Below the pieces are notes generated by a model, which worked only from the letters and a program-made list of their open reading frames with translations, was not told the origin of the DNA and did not search any database. Positions 44,255 to 55,016 of a stretch of 64,000 nucleotides of DNA are shown piece after piece. How positions within the stretch are numbered: the stretch's first letter is position 1; every line of letters begins with the position of its first letter. The DNA comes from Serripes groenlandicus (lineage: Eukaryota > Mollusca > Bivalvia > Cardiida > Cardiidae): the NCBI GenBank assembly GCA_031761405.1, contig JASEVX010000011.1, positions 24,632,174 through 24,696,173 on the forward strand, in the 5' to 3' direction. Position numbers and translations under genes: made by a program.

Positions 44255-44965
44255 TCTGGAATTCAAACGTTTAAAACTATTGTCGCAAAAATGAGACATC
44301 ATTATAGGTAATTCCTCTCGGTTTCTGGAAATCAATTTTTTAAAACCATTATTTCAAAAATGAGACATCATTATGAGTAATTCCTCTCGGCTTCTGGAAT
44401 TCAATTTTTTAAAACCATTGTCGCAAAAATGAGACATCATTATGAGTAATTCCTCTCGGTTTCTGGAATTATTTTTTTTAAAACCATTATCGCAAAAATG
44501 AGACATCATTATGAGACATTCCTCCCGGTTTCTGGAATTCAAACTTTTAAAAAGATCGTAGCAAAAATGAGACATCATTATTAAAATCAATTCCTCTCGG
44601 CTTCTGGAATTCATTTTTTTGAAAACCATTGTAGCAAAAATGAGACATCATTATTATAATCAATTCCTCTCGGTTTCTGGAATTTAAACTTTAACAAACA
44701 ATACAATACAATACAATACAATACAATACAATACAATCTTTATTCAGCATTAAACATCATATACAAACGTTCATAGCCTTCATCAATTACAAAATACACA
44801 TTTATAAGCCGTCATAATGACAACTTTAAAAAACATTGTAGCAGAAATGAACATAATTATGAGCCATTCCTCTCGTTTTCTGGAATTCAAACTTTAAAAA
44901 AACATTGTAGCAAAAATGAGACATCATTATGAGTCATTCCTGTCGGTTTCTGGAATTCAAACTTT
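44255..44965. repeat. 70-bp satellite, about 10 units
   Basis: Units AAAAATGAGACATCATTATG / AATTCCTCTCGGTTTCTGG continue with some TTCAATTTTTTAAAACC variants. A (CAATA)n tract at 44699-44740 interrupts the run. Confidence 0.87.
44694..44825 (-). mobile_element. Probable LINE 3' end fragment inside the satellite
   Basis: On minus, text ends CTGAATAAAGATTG followed by about eight (TATTG) units. This is the form of a non-LTR retroelement tail inserted into the satellite. No ORF is present. Confidence 0.55.
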
Positions 44966-46101
44966 AAAAACATTGGATTAGGAAGAGTGTTTAACAAACA
45001 AAATGGCGTCAGGCCTTTCAACTGGTTTTATATAACTAATCGAGTACCAGACGACTGTTTGCCACACGTATTCGCATTTCGTGATTGCGCGAGACATCAT
45101 GTGATTGGGTGTTGGCGAAAGTTGGATTGTTCCGTTCCTACATTAATCCCGACCCCTTTGTCGTAGAACCTGTAACGGTATACATGTACATGCTTTTTGA
45201 TGATTGTAGAACAATACGTTTCATTTAAGCGGATATCCAGCACGCTTTTTAACTAGTGATTGGTGTTGAAATTGGATTAAATATCATATATTACAATATA
45301 ATCCGACTGCTTTCAGTTGATTGATTGAAAAACAAAACAAAACAATCAAAAAAGAAAGAAAAAATAGCTTATACGAAGCACACGTTGTTGTAGCTGTATT
45401 CTAACAAACCGATACTCGCTTTAAATTAATTAATTAATTTATTTATATTTTGGTATGTACACACACATTATTAAGTAGAAATATAAGGCGTGGCGATGAA
45501 TGCTACAGCTTCCCATTGGGCTTGTTCACGTGAGCCCTAGCCTGCCCGTCCAAAGACAATACAGAATTTAAACCCTGTCCTTGTGGATCTTTCGCTTAAA
45601 TACATATGATGGACATATAGATGTTGCAGATTGTTAGTGGGAAAGAGCTAAATGATGCTGACACGGAGATGTAATCAAACATTGTAACCAAGAGAACAAA
45701 AGCGACGGCAGACATTTCAGGTGGTTTTATGTAACTTATCCCGAGGACCAGACGGCCGTTTGCCAAATTGGTTGACTTTATAATGATTACCAAGATCTTA
45801 TAGTGATTGGTGATAGAAACGGACCAAAAGTTCTGCTTAAACTCTTTCAGGCCAGAATTCCCTACAGGTAGAATGTTCCATGTTCGAAATCGGACGATCT
45901 AATTGTTTGTTGAATAAGAGTTAAAATATATTGCAATTTGCCATTGGTGCCGAACAATTAAAGCTGGTGGTATTACGTAAAGCTGGTATTACGCTGGCGT
46001 TTTTTAAGAATTATTGTTTTGCCATTGGTCAAACATATGAACCGCGCCAGGCGACTAAGAGTCTTGATACCTGTATAAATTTGGGCTTTGCGAGCCCACA
46101 G

Positions 46102-46133
<32 letters not shown>
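46102..46133. repeat. C homopolymer
   Basis: About 32 consecutive C. The length is likely inexact. Confidence 0.95.
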
Positions 46134-46971
46134 AGAAACCTTCTTCAATCCGTGTTCATGTAATTTAGCCTTCAGTAGTAAATTTCGGCCGATATACCCA
46201 ACCGATTACCACAGACCTTTGATTGATGACAACAAGGATATGCAATAAGACCACGTATTGCCCGTCGCGTCCCAAGTACCATTTCGGTAAGCAGCTGCAT
46301 GTCATTTTGATTTATCACGTTCATATATTACATGTCTAGATGCTGTACACACAAATATTGTATTATTATTATTTGGTATCATTTACCATCATGTCCCTCG
46401 ATCTCATGGCTTGCTATGCTTGTTCGACAATAGACCCGTCGACAGACCATTCAGGCGGTTTTGTTTAACTGATCTAGTGTTAGACGGTCGTTTGACAAAC
46501 TGGTTGACATTTTATTATTGCCAGAGACATCTTGTTGGTAGTGTTGGCGCACGTAAGATTGGTCCATTCCTTTCAATAATCCAGACTCTTTGTTATCAAG
46601 TATAATCTAAAAGTGTGTCGTTTGGTTCTTTGGAACTTCTTTGGATTGGTGTCGAATGGAATTGGACTAATGTAGTTCTACCTTTAATCCAGACCATTGT
46701 TTAAAGTCTTGTGTTTAATTGCCGAACAATAATTCTGCTTCAAGTTGATCTGAAGCGCGCGTAATATATATGTCCTACATTATTGTTATGACAAATGTTC
46801 CCTTCTTCTACTGTTTTGCATTAACATGTTGATGATTTGTGTTAACAGCAAACGTTTTTATTATGCCGGATCGATCGTTAGTGCAAGTAGAATGAAAATA
46901 ATCTTTATCATACTCATTGTTTACCAAAGAAGACTACTGCAGTAAAATGAAACGCATTAATAAAAAATGAG

Positions 46972-47043
46972 TTCCGATGCCGGGAATCGAACCCGGGCCG
47001 CCTGGGTGAAAACCAGGAATGCTAACCACTAGACCACATCGGA
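46972..47043 (-). tRNA. tRNA-Glu(TTC)
   Basis: The cloverleaf is complete with one change against the consensus copy (TTAGCATTCC in place of TTAGGATTCC, at the D/anticodon stem junction). A T6 run follows. It lies at the end of another array unit. Confidence 0.92.
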
Positions 47044-47136
47044 TACCGGTGCACCTAGCTTTCATAACCTGGTGTGTTGGACAGATCGTCGATATTATAT
47101 TATCCATTTAAATGATAAATGCAACTCTATTCAACT

Positions 47137-47275
47137 GATTGATTGGAGTTTAACGCCGTTTTTAACAATTTCTCAGTTATATCACGGCAGCATGTTCTCC
47201 TACTCATGCATTTCCTGGTTTTCCCACACCAGTAATCCAAACAACAATCTTCCCAAGCAACTCTATTCAATAATG
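47137..47275 (-). mobile_element. SINE 3' part
   Basis: The CAAT tail, AACGGCGTTAAACTCC and CCGTGATATAACTG are on minus; the head is absent. Confidence 0.78.
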
Positions 47276-47297
47276 TATCCTTCGCTTACAGAGCTTT

Positions 47298-47600
47298 TAA
47301 AGGGACTGAACACCATAATGGTCCAAAATCGTTATATTTTATACTTATTCTAATTAATCCACAATACGTCGATATATATGTAACGGAATGTTGTAGAAGG
47401 TCGTACAAGTCTTGTTTTTCATTATTTCATAGGAAATGAGCAGTTAAAAAAACGTCCGCTCCGTGTTTTCCCGTTTAAAAATACCGTGGAATTTCCTCTT
47501 GCTCATTTGAATTTGTGGATTCAATTCGGCATTCTCTAACACTATCGACTCATTACATTCATGTATGCGTGAGTGTAAGGAACGACAACCATGCTTGCTG
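47298..47600. mobile_element. Partial TIR element (AAAGGGACTGAACACC)
   Basis: TTTTAAAGGGACTGAACACC through GTAAGGAACGACAACC matches the left half of the element at 59731. The right half is missing. Confidence 0.8.
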
Positions 47601-47619
47601 ACCAACATTTATGCATTAA

Positions 47620-48897
47620 CCTTTTCAGTACCGAATTCCCTAAAGTTGACTGTTCTATGTTCGAAATCGGACGATTTCAATTTTTCATGTAATAAGAGTT
47701 AAAAGATATTGAAATATTTTGATAACTAAAAGGCTGAAATCATTTGATACAGCTTGTTACGACTAGACCATCTGCATCTGTATCGTTTTAAAAATCTCAA
47801 ATTTACCATTAGCGCTGAAACAGTTAAACTGGTATCAAGTACGGATTCGTTAAGAATTATTCAATTGTTATGTCGCAGAAATTTTGTTTCGCCATTGGTC
47901 AAACATATGAACCGCGCCAGGCGACTAAGAGTCTTGATGCCTGTATACATTCGGGCTTTGCGAGCCCACAGTTCCTGCAGAAATCTTCTTCTATCCGTGT
48001 TCATGTCCTTTAGCCTTCAGTAGTAAATTTCGGCCGATAAATCCAACGGATTACCATATACGTTTAATTGATGCCAAAAAGGATATGCAATAAGACCACG
48101 TTTTGCGTGTCGTGTCCCGTGTACTATTCGGTAAACAGCTGCATGTCATTCTGATTTATCATGTTCATATATTACATGTCTAGATGATTTACGAAATAAT
48201 ATTGTATTAGTATCATTGGGTATCATTGACCATTATGTCCCTCCATCTTCTGGCTTGCTTTGATTGTTTGACAATAGACCCGACGACAGACCGACCATTC
48301 AGGCGGTTTTGCATAACTAATCTAGTGACAGACGGTCGTACGACAAACTGGTTGACATTTTATAATTGCAAGAGACTTCTTGTTGGTAGTGTTGGCGCAG
48401 GTAAGATTGGACCGTTCCTATCTTTAATTCAGACCTTTTGTTATCAAGTCTAAAGTTGTGTCGTTTGGCTCTTTGTAATTGTCACGAACTTCTTTGGATT
48501 GGTGTCGTGTTAAATTGGACTAATCTAGTTCTACCTTTAATCCTGACCATTGTTGTAAAGTCTTAGAGAGGGTGTGTGTTTTGGTGATCGCAGAACAATA
48601 CTTTTGCTTCAAGTTGATATGAAGCACGCGTAATATAGATGTCCTACACCATTGTTATGTCAAATGTTCCCTTGTTCTATTTGTTGACATTAAAATGTAA
48701 TGATTTGTCTTAGTACAATGAAACTCATCTGCATTAAGTGTTGATCAACATATTCATTGTTTTTCCTGACATAACTAACCCAAGAACAATACTGCAGCAA
48801 AATGAAACGTATCAATAAAATATAGTTCAGATGCCGGGAATCGAACACGGGCCGCCTGGGTGAAAACCAGGAATCCTAACCACTAGACCACATCGGA
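47620..48897. repeat. Higher-order array, unit E (ends with tRNA-Glu)
   Basis: Only the later blocks are present (GTTCGAAATCGGACGATT at 47658, AGGCGGTTTTGCATAAC at 48300, then tRNA-Glu at 48826). Confidence 0.8.
48826..48897 (-). tRNA. tRNA-Glu(TTC), mildly degenerate
   Basis: The anticodon arm and D arm are intact. The acceptor 3' strand reads CATCTGA (one mismatch) and the T stem has one change (CCGTG against CCCGG). A T4 run follows. It may be functional or an early pseudogene. Confidence 0.75.
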
Positions 48898-49059
48898 TTT
48901 CTGTAAAATGTCATAAATAGATCATTAAAATTATCGATCTTATATAACCCATTACATTGATTGATAAATTTACATTTTGTGAAATTACAAATATATTCGC
49001 AAGATTGATCGTGGGACAGGTGAATATGCAGGTCGTGTACATGTATTTCCAATAATATG

Positions 49060-49222
49060 CCCTCCTTGGCGCTCAGGGTTGCGGGGTTAGCATTACGACT
49101 GGTGTCAGAATACATGGGTCAGTCGTATGTGTATCTTACCCAGGAAACGCCGTGATCTAACTGAACAATGTTGGTAGCGGCGTAAAACACCAAGCAATCA
49201 ATCAATCAATCAATCAATCAAA
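49060..49222 (+). mobile_element. SINE 3' part
   Basis: GCGCTCAGGGTTGCGGGGTT, GCCGTGATCTAACTG and AGCGGCGTAAAACACC are followed by a CAAT tail. Confidence 0.78.
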
Positions 49223-49229
49223 TCAGGTT

Positions 49230-49884
49230 CGCGTGAAACTTCGGTTAGTTTCCAGACATGTCTCCCTTTTTCTTCTTACCACAATTAGCTTCATCAACAT
49301 GAAAACATAAATCAGTACACTGAAGAGTTCTTATAAAGTGTTGGTTTTTAACGAATTATTTTTTCTCAAAAAATAATACAGTTAACGCGATCGTGTTTTT
49401 TTCCGGAAGTCACGGTTAAACTACACTTCCGCTTAGAATACACATTCGCTGCACCTAAATAGTCCTAGTATTTTTTCGATATTAAAATGACTTCTACGTG
49501 TTATTTCAATACAGTGAAGTCATAATTATACTATCAAATCATCATAGATAATTAATTATCTAGAAAATATCAAATTAACAGTACGCGCATATATATTTCA
49601 TTTGTCGGCAGGTACGTATAAGGCACGAGTATGAATTTTAGTCGAGAAGTCGACCCCACGCTGTATAGAACAATGTTAATCTCACACATATGCCACTACG
49701 CAGAGCTGAGTGAAATAGTCAGTGTGCATTTTAAACGCTCGCATCGCTGTTGTTTCTCCTTTTTCCAACATGATAACGATGATCAAAGGGGCTTTCTAAT
49801 TATAGATCATGGTTTACATACGCTCGCATTCAGTTAGCTTAATATATATACAAAAGTAACGCTCATACATTGTATCAAAGTACC
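49230..49884. other. No gene recognised
   Basis: Between the array and the tRNA-like relic. The ORF at 49631-49837 (68 codons) partly recurs as TATGCCA...GCAGAGCTCAGTGAAA near 50127-50200, so this is probably a diverged duplication rather than a gene. Confidence 0.5.
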
Positions 49885-49962
49885 GTGGTGTAATGGATAG
49901 CATGTAGAACTACTAATCTTGGACTATTTAAGGACGCGAGTTCGAGTCCCAACAAGAAAGTT
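49885..49962 (+). other. tRNA-like sequence (Pol III A/B boxes)
   Basis: TGGTGTAATGGATAGCAT looks like an A box and GTTCGAGTCCC is a B box, with a T-run 3' to it. The stems do not form a clean cloverleaf and no isotype can be called. It is a tRNA relic or SINE head. Confidence 0.4.
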
Positions 49963-50390
49963 CTGGTTTTTTTTTTTTTAATTCTTATTTTATGCGATTT
50001 GTTAAACATTATAGATTTATAATAATTAATTCACTCACATGAAACATAGTTATAATATAAGCCGAAATCCTGGATCCGCCCCTGGTGACGAAAACAAATC
50101 GAACTAACAATGTAAATCTCACAAATATGCCATGGGTGTTTTGACAGACTTTACGCAGAGCTCAGTGAAAGAGTTAGTGTGCATGATAAACGCTCGCATC
50201 GCCGTTGAAATGCTACATTTACTAAAACTGTCAACTGATAAAAAAAATCTCTGGACAAAAATATTAATAATAATAAAATAGACTTAATTGTGCAATAGCA
50301 TGATCAATTGCATTCATAAATTAGATTTTACAATACATGTTCAAAATAATTCGTTACCAGTACTTCAATACTTTGATTGGATATCACTTT

Positions 50391-50749
50391 GGGCGAGTTC
50401 GGATGGGATCCGAGAACAGCCCGAGTGCACTCGGAATCCATGTGAACGGTGATACTTTTAACCTTAGTGACGTCATTTTGACCTTTTGACCCGAATCCTA
50501 ATAACCCACCTCAAGCCTGGGGTTACTAGCATTTCAAAATGGTGACCAACGATGTTTATTACTCATTCGGAATTGCTTCACCAATGGATGATGAAGGATT
50601 ACGGTATTACCCGAGTAGTTCCGAATGGTTTACTACTAAGACGAGGAAACACCGTTCAGATGGAAAGCATAAGTGCGCATGTTTTCTGAATTTATATTTA
50701 GACATGACGTACAGTTCTCTATCCTAGAGAAGCCCATCCGAACTCGCCC
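50391..50749. mobile_element. TIR element with GGGCGAGTTCGGATGGG ends
   Basis: GGGCGAGTTCGGATGGG and its perfect reverse complement bound about 360 bp. The flanks CACTTT/TTTGTG extend the homology. The ORF at 50539-50727 lies within and has no family resemblance. Confidence 0.8.
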
Positions 50750-50805
50750 TTTGTGTTATACCGAGTTATCTAACATTTTACAGCGGAAAATACTCGGTGA
50801 TCAAT

Positions 50806-50892
50806 GCTGATAATGATTGATAACGGAAATACCCGAGGGGTTCCGATTGATGATGATGGATGACGGAATTACCCGAGGAGTTCCGATTGCGG
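50806..50892. repeat. Two ~40-bp direct repeats (TACCCGAGGNGTTCCGATT)
   Basis: TGAT...GGAAATACCCGAGGGGTTCCG and GATGACGGAATTACCCGAGG follow each other. A third version lies at 50583-50630 inside the adjacent TIR element. Confidence 0.75.
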
Positions 50893-51218
50893 AGTTCATG
50901 ACAAAATTAAAAACGAAATTTACCTTGTTGAAATAATAGTAAAATAAGGATTTTTTAAAAACTTTAATCTTCTATGTAAAAGTATAATGTGATGTGTTAC
51001 CTTTTACGATACTGGTACATGTGATAGGTTTCATAATGGAACAATACTACTCGGATATGTATTATTAGGGTAGCATGCGAAAGTGGACTGAGTGTGCATT
51101 TATCTCCACTATCAGGTAATGGTACATGTATATAAAATAAATAATTGATACACCAGGAACGTAGATATTATCAACGTCACTGGCTAACAATGTTGTGATG
51201 TTTCATACAAAATTGATA

Positions 51219-51290
51219 TCCGATGTGGTCTAGTGGTTAGGATTCCTGGTTTTCACCCAGGCGGCCCGGGTTCGATTCCCGGCATCGGAA
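51219..51290 (+). tRNA. tRNA-Glu(TTC)
   Basis: The sequence is the consensus 72 nt with all stems paired, and T4 lies downstream. It is the first member of the plus-strand cluster, facing away from the minus-strand array at 40-49 kb. Confidence 0.95.
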
Positions 51291-51579
51291 CTAACGTTTT
51301 ATTAATGCGTTTCATTTTGTCATAACTTTTGTTGAGGTTTTGTTCATAGTAAGTTAACAATTCTAGTTAAACACGAATCAGCTCACTTAGGACTCATTAT
51401 TACGTGAAAACCGCATGCTGCATGCGTTGATAAACAAGGAATGTTAAACAGTGATGCAGACGAATGGATATACATATATTTGCATGTTGATGAGTTACGT
51501 GTCAAAGAAAAGGGCACATATACACATGTTCCGAAATTACTGAACTGTTTATATCTTTGTTACTTTCTTAGAGTACATG

Positions 51580-51700
51580 ATTGTTGTGTGGAGTACTGGT
51601 GTGAGAAAACCAGGAAATGCACGAGTAGGTGCACTGGCCGCCGTGATATAACTGAGAAATTGTTAAAAACGGCGTTAAACCCCAATCAATCAATCATTCT
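51580..51700 (+). mobile_element. SINE 3' part
   Basis: GAGTACTGGTGTGAGAAAAC through CCGTGATATAACTGAG to CCCCAATCAATCAATC. An AGAGTACAT repeat flanks it on both sides (about 51571 and 51701) and is probably the target site duplication. Confidence 0.82.
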
Positions 51701-51770
51701 TAGAGTACATACAGAGTTACCATAAATCTCCGCGATATTATTGATAACTGTTTTCCTTGTAACATACATA

Positions 51771-52447
51771 TGAGCCGTCCCACGAGAAAACCATCATAAT
51801 GGATTCTGCGTAATGTATTGACCCAGATCAACCTGCGAAGTCCTGTAATCCGGGCCGACACATCCCGTCTCAGGGGGATAGAGGTATATAACATAACATA
51901 ATTGTATTGGCATACAGAAAATACATATTCATAGCCAACATGAGTGATATACAATTAGAAAAAAGAATAAACATACAAAAGTTGCCAGGTGGTGTAGCTA
52001 AAAAGACCGAACATATCAACATATAGACTGGCAACAGTCCTTATGGTTATTTTTCAATGTTACAATGGGGGAGAACTCTAATAGACAAAATATGCATTAC
52101 TCTGATTATCGTCCTTAGGACTTGACCATAATCTCTATGTTTCAGACACCAGTTGAAATGCAGCATATAATAATAAACATAGAGCCTTGTGCCAGGCTAA
52201 TCAACATATAAAGTTTACAGTTTACAGAGAAGTGTCAATAATTGAATAATTATATTATCATTAATCATTCAATCATGTTTTCACTTGATTATATGTCGTA
52301 TATATATAGTAATCATTCCCGAAACAGAAAATCCACAGGAGGCGAAAAGTGTCTGTCTGTGTTAGTCTACGCGGCTTGCTTCGGCTGATCCGGGTCGACA
52401 CTTTACGCAGAGTCCACATTGTTGGTTTTCTCGTGGGACGGCTCATA
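51771..52447. mobile_element. AGCCGTCCC-type MITE split by an insertion
   Basis: The left part (TGAGCCGTCCCACGAG to GGGGATAGAGG) and right part (TAATCATTCCCGAAACAG to GTGGGACGGCTCA) together make one normal element. About 410 bp of unrelated sequence lies between them. Confidence 0.8.
51893..52305 (-). mobile_element. Insert inside the MITE, possible LINE 3' fragment
   Basis: This sequence starts ACATAACATAATTGTATTGG and has no recognisable ORF. It is bordered by TATATA on both sides. It resembles the tail end of a non-LTR element on minus, but no coding part is present. Confidence 0.4.
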
Positions 52448-52591
52448 TCTATTAGTTCCCATGCCAACACTCCCTACTAATACAAAAACCTCTGTCTTTA
52501 CCATTTCGACCTGCATTTTCACATGTCCTACGTTTACACTTACGGATATATTTCCAAATGTGTGAATTTATCAGTCTTTTAGTTCGTTCTT

Positions 52592-52672
52592 TACTGGTGT
52601 GGGAAAACCAGGAAATGCATGAGTAGGTGAACTGGCTGCCGTGATATAACTGAGAAATTGTTAAAAACGGGT
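52592..52672 (+). mobile_element. SINE fragment
   Basis: GGTGTGGGAAAACCAGG through GATATAACTGAGAAATTG; cut off before the tail. Confidence 0.7.
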
Positions 52673-52739
52673 AATATGGGTAATATAATATCAACGATCT
52701 GTCCAACACACCAGGTTATGAAAGCTAGGTACACAGGTA

Positions 52740-52797
52740 TCCGATGTGGTCTAGTTGTTAGGATTCCTGGTTTTCACCCAGGCGGCCCGTTTTCGAT
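52740..52797 (+). pseudogene. Truncated tRNA-Glu(TTC)
   Basis: The sequence is intact through the anticodon arm and GGCGGCCC, then breaks off within the T arm (GTTTTCGATA followed by T-rich sequence). Its 5' flank is an inverted copy of the 5' flank of the tRNA-Glu at 46972-47043. Confidence 0.85.
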
Positions 52798-52861
52798 ATA
52801 TTTTTTTTATCAATTTTTACCACTACTGTTTTATATAATTGGGATTTATTCGATTTGTTAT

Positions 52862-52943
52862 CGCGTGATAGCTCCGGGGTTAAAGGGCGTGACTCTAGAA
52901 GCATATTATATAGAAACTACTAGGTCGTTGTTTCGAATCCGAA
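52862..52943 (+). pseudogene. tRNA-Tyr-like relic downstream of the truncated tRNA-Glu
   Basis: CGCGTGATAGCTC, an intron-like insert and CTAGGTCG...TTCGAATCC resemble the tRNA-Tyr genes at 3-6 kb, but the anticodon region reads CTCTAGA and the 3' acceptor strand is lost. Confidence 0.45.
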
Positions 52944-53039
52944 ATTATTATCATTGTATATGCCGCGGTTTGATTGGAACCCGTCAACATTAGGAAGTGA
53001 TTCCAGTCGATTGTCGTTGTCTGGATTTTTAACTTAGCA

Positions 53040-53235
53040 GTGTTTACCCTTTCCCTAATGAAACAAATATGCAGCAGAAAAACTATGGAAAATCTTTATA
53101 AAGTAAAGATTAATTATTGAAAAGAGTTACAAAAACATTGTTGCAAAAGGAGAACTTGCTTATTATGGGCACTTTCTCCATTTGTCACAATTTTCATTTT
53201 TAAAAGAGGTCAGAGAGCGTGTTCATGTAGGGTCA
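53040..53235. mobile_element. Decayed TTAA MITE
   Basis: TTACCCTTTCCCTAATGAAA left; core CTTGCTTATTATGGGCACTT imperfect; right end lost. Confidence 0.55.
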
Positions 53236-53499
53236 ACATTTCCTTGGCCTTGTACAACAACAATATGTATTGGAATAACGTACAGGTATTTCAAACCTGC
53301 TTGCCGGAATTATTTTGTGTCACGTTTTGACGACAGTCACTTTAGCTCTCGAATAATGTTAAGTCAAAACCACAGTAGAACTTACTTTTTGAAATTGTTG
53401 GTACAAAGTCAATATACACAACGGAAACAAAACAAGGTCTAGCTTTCTTGCGTTTCTTCTTATTCTGTTTTCCTTATTGCATACCAAAGACTTAAACAA

Positions 53500-53680
53500 T
53501 GGTAGTAATGGCTGACCTGGCGCGCAGGGTTGCTTGGTTAGCCTTCACAACTGACTGTCAGGTGTCAGAGAAAATGGACCAGTAGTACTGGTAACTCACT
53601 CAGGAAACGCCGAGATATAACAGAAAAGTTGTTGAAAGCGGCGTTAAACTTAAACAGTTAAACAATGAATTAATCAATCA
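53500..53680 (+). mobile_element. SINE, 5'-truncated
   Basis: GCGCGCAGGGTTGCTTGGTT, CTGTCAGGTGTCAGAG and AAGCGGCGTTAAAC. It is present again at 56662 in the duplicated segment. Confidence 0.75.
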
Positions 53681-53774
53681 TAACTGCATATCTTTTTATT
53701 CAACAAACCAATAGTCTATACCAATATATTGCCGTCTCTGCAATCTCACCCTGCATTTTAATATGTCCAACTTT

Positions 53775-53968
53775 AATCCTCTGGCAGATTGGTTAGCATC
53801 GGGAAACCGGACGTCCCGGATTCGATCCCCAGTCGCGTCTGCCATCGCGGAGTTCACATGGGCAAGGCACATTTCCTAGACTATTGCTGGTTTTGTTTAC
53901 CCAGGAAATAAACTGTCATCGCGAAATTACTGAAATAATATTGAAAACGGCGTGAAACCCTTATAATT
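53775..53968 (+). mobile_element. tRNA-headed SINE
   Basis: The head CAGATTGGTTAGCATCGGG and B box GGATTCGATCCCCAG; 3' element GAAATTACTGAAATAAT and AAACGGCGTGAAACCC. Confidence 0.75.
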
Positions 53969-54039
53969 ATCCGACATATTCAGGTGAGTAATGAAAGATC
54001 GTTTATATTAACATCAACTACATACTCAGATATCCTATA

Positions 54040-54111
54040 TCCGATGTGGTCTAGTGGTTAGGATTCCTGGTTTTCACCCAGGCGGCCCGGGTTCGATTCC
54101 CGGCATCGGAA
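54040..54111 (+). tRNA. tRNA-Glu(TTC)
   Basis: The sequence is the consensus 72 nt with all stems paired and a T5 terminator. It lies in the first copy of the 53.5-58.9 kb duplication. Confidence 0.95.
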
Positions 54112-54951
54112 TTATGTTTTTGCTCATCGACATAGCAATGTATCGTTGAAGTATACTTCAACATTTAGAAGTAAAATATATGATTTCGCCTCCCAAACAC
54201 ACACTGTTATGCCATAGAATTGCCTAAGCAGCGCTACCATAGTTTCAGATTTTTTTTTTAAGTCACATGATGTAAATGACTGAGAGCACAAAAATCGGTA
54301 CGCCAAAAAATAGTGCAAAAAGGTTTTGACTGAATGACGATTGCAAACATAAGCAAAAGTCAGATAAGTAAAAAAAAATCAACTTATCCTAGGTAACCAG
54401 ATAAAAAAGGAAGTCTCTGAATGTGTAAATAACATATTTAATTGTAATAAAGGATATAAAGGATCTGACATAAGTTGTCATTTTATAAAAAGTTTTATTA
54501 AACGAGTTCAAGAAATTCGTTATTAAGGCGAGCTAAATAACACATTTCTTGGACGAGTGTAATAAACGCTATAAAATGACAACGAATATCAGATTCCTTT
54601 TATCACATGACGAAAAACAAGAAGAAAACCGGGTTTTCCAAAGCTATTTTAATTTCGTCAGTAAACCGTATAACAATGCCGCCAATAATTATGCCGAGGT
54701 CATACGCGGTCAGAAAATAGTCCCAACATCTCCGTTAGTAAATCAACTTCAAAATTAATGCCATCACTGTGTAGATTTCACCCTCCGTAGAACTTTAATG
54801 AATGATAATGGTCCCTTTACTTCGTCTTTCTAGCGTGACCTTTGTGTTTACCGGATACACGTTGTCAGCCATTTTGTAAACATTCGCGGATGAATACAAA
54901 AATAGTGTTTTGGTTATGTTATATTACACACGTTACATATAAAGAAATAAT

Positions 54952-55016
54952 CCGCTGTGGTCGAGTGGTTAGCGTCGGGGATTTCGAAACCAATGTTTAC
55001 CCAGGGATCATGAATA
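54952..55016 (+). other. tRNA-like head fragment
   Basis: TGGTCGAGTGGTTAGCGTC resembles the 5' part of a tRNA-Ser/Leu-type gene, but no B box follows. It is probably a broken SINE head. Confidence 0.35.

Larger units (their letters stand above)
44966..47043. repeat. Higher-order array, unit D (ends with tRNA-Glu)
   Basis: Blocks at 45004, 45535, 45655, 45880 and 46454 are in the same order as unit B. A C homopolymer of about 32 bases lies at 46102-46133, where the other units have CAGTACCACC. Confidence 0.82.

Noticed and set aside
44354..44629. ORF with repeated NSRSREELLIMMSHFCD-like peptide
   Set aside because: It is the translation of the 70-bp satellite. The period is not a multiple of 3 (70), so the apparent repeat depends on indels.
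53790..53850. Candidate tRNA gene at the CAGATTGGTTAGCATCGGG site
   Set aside because: It is the head of a SINE with the AAACGGCGTGAAACCC tail, duplicated at 56936.
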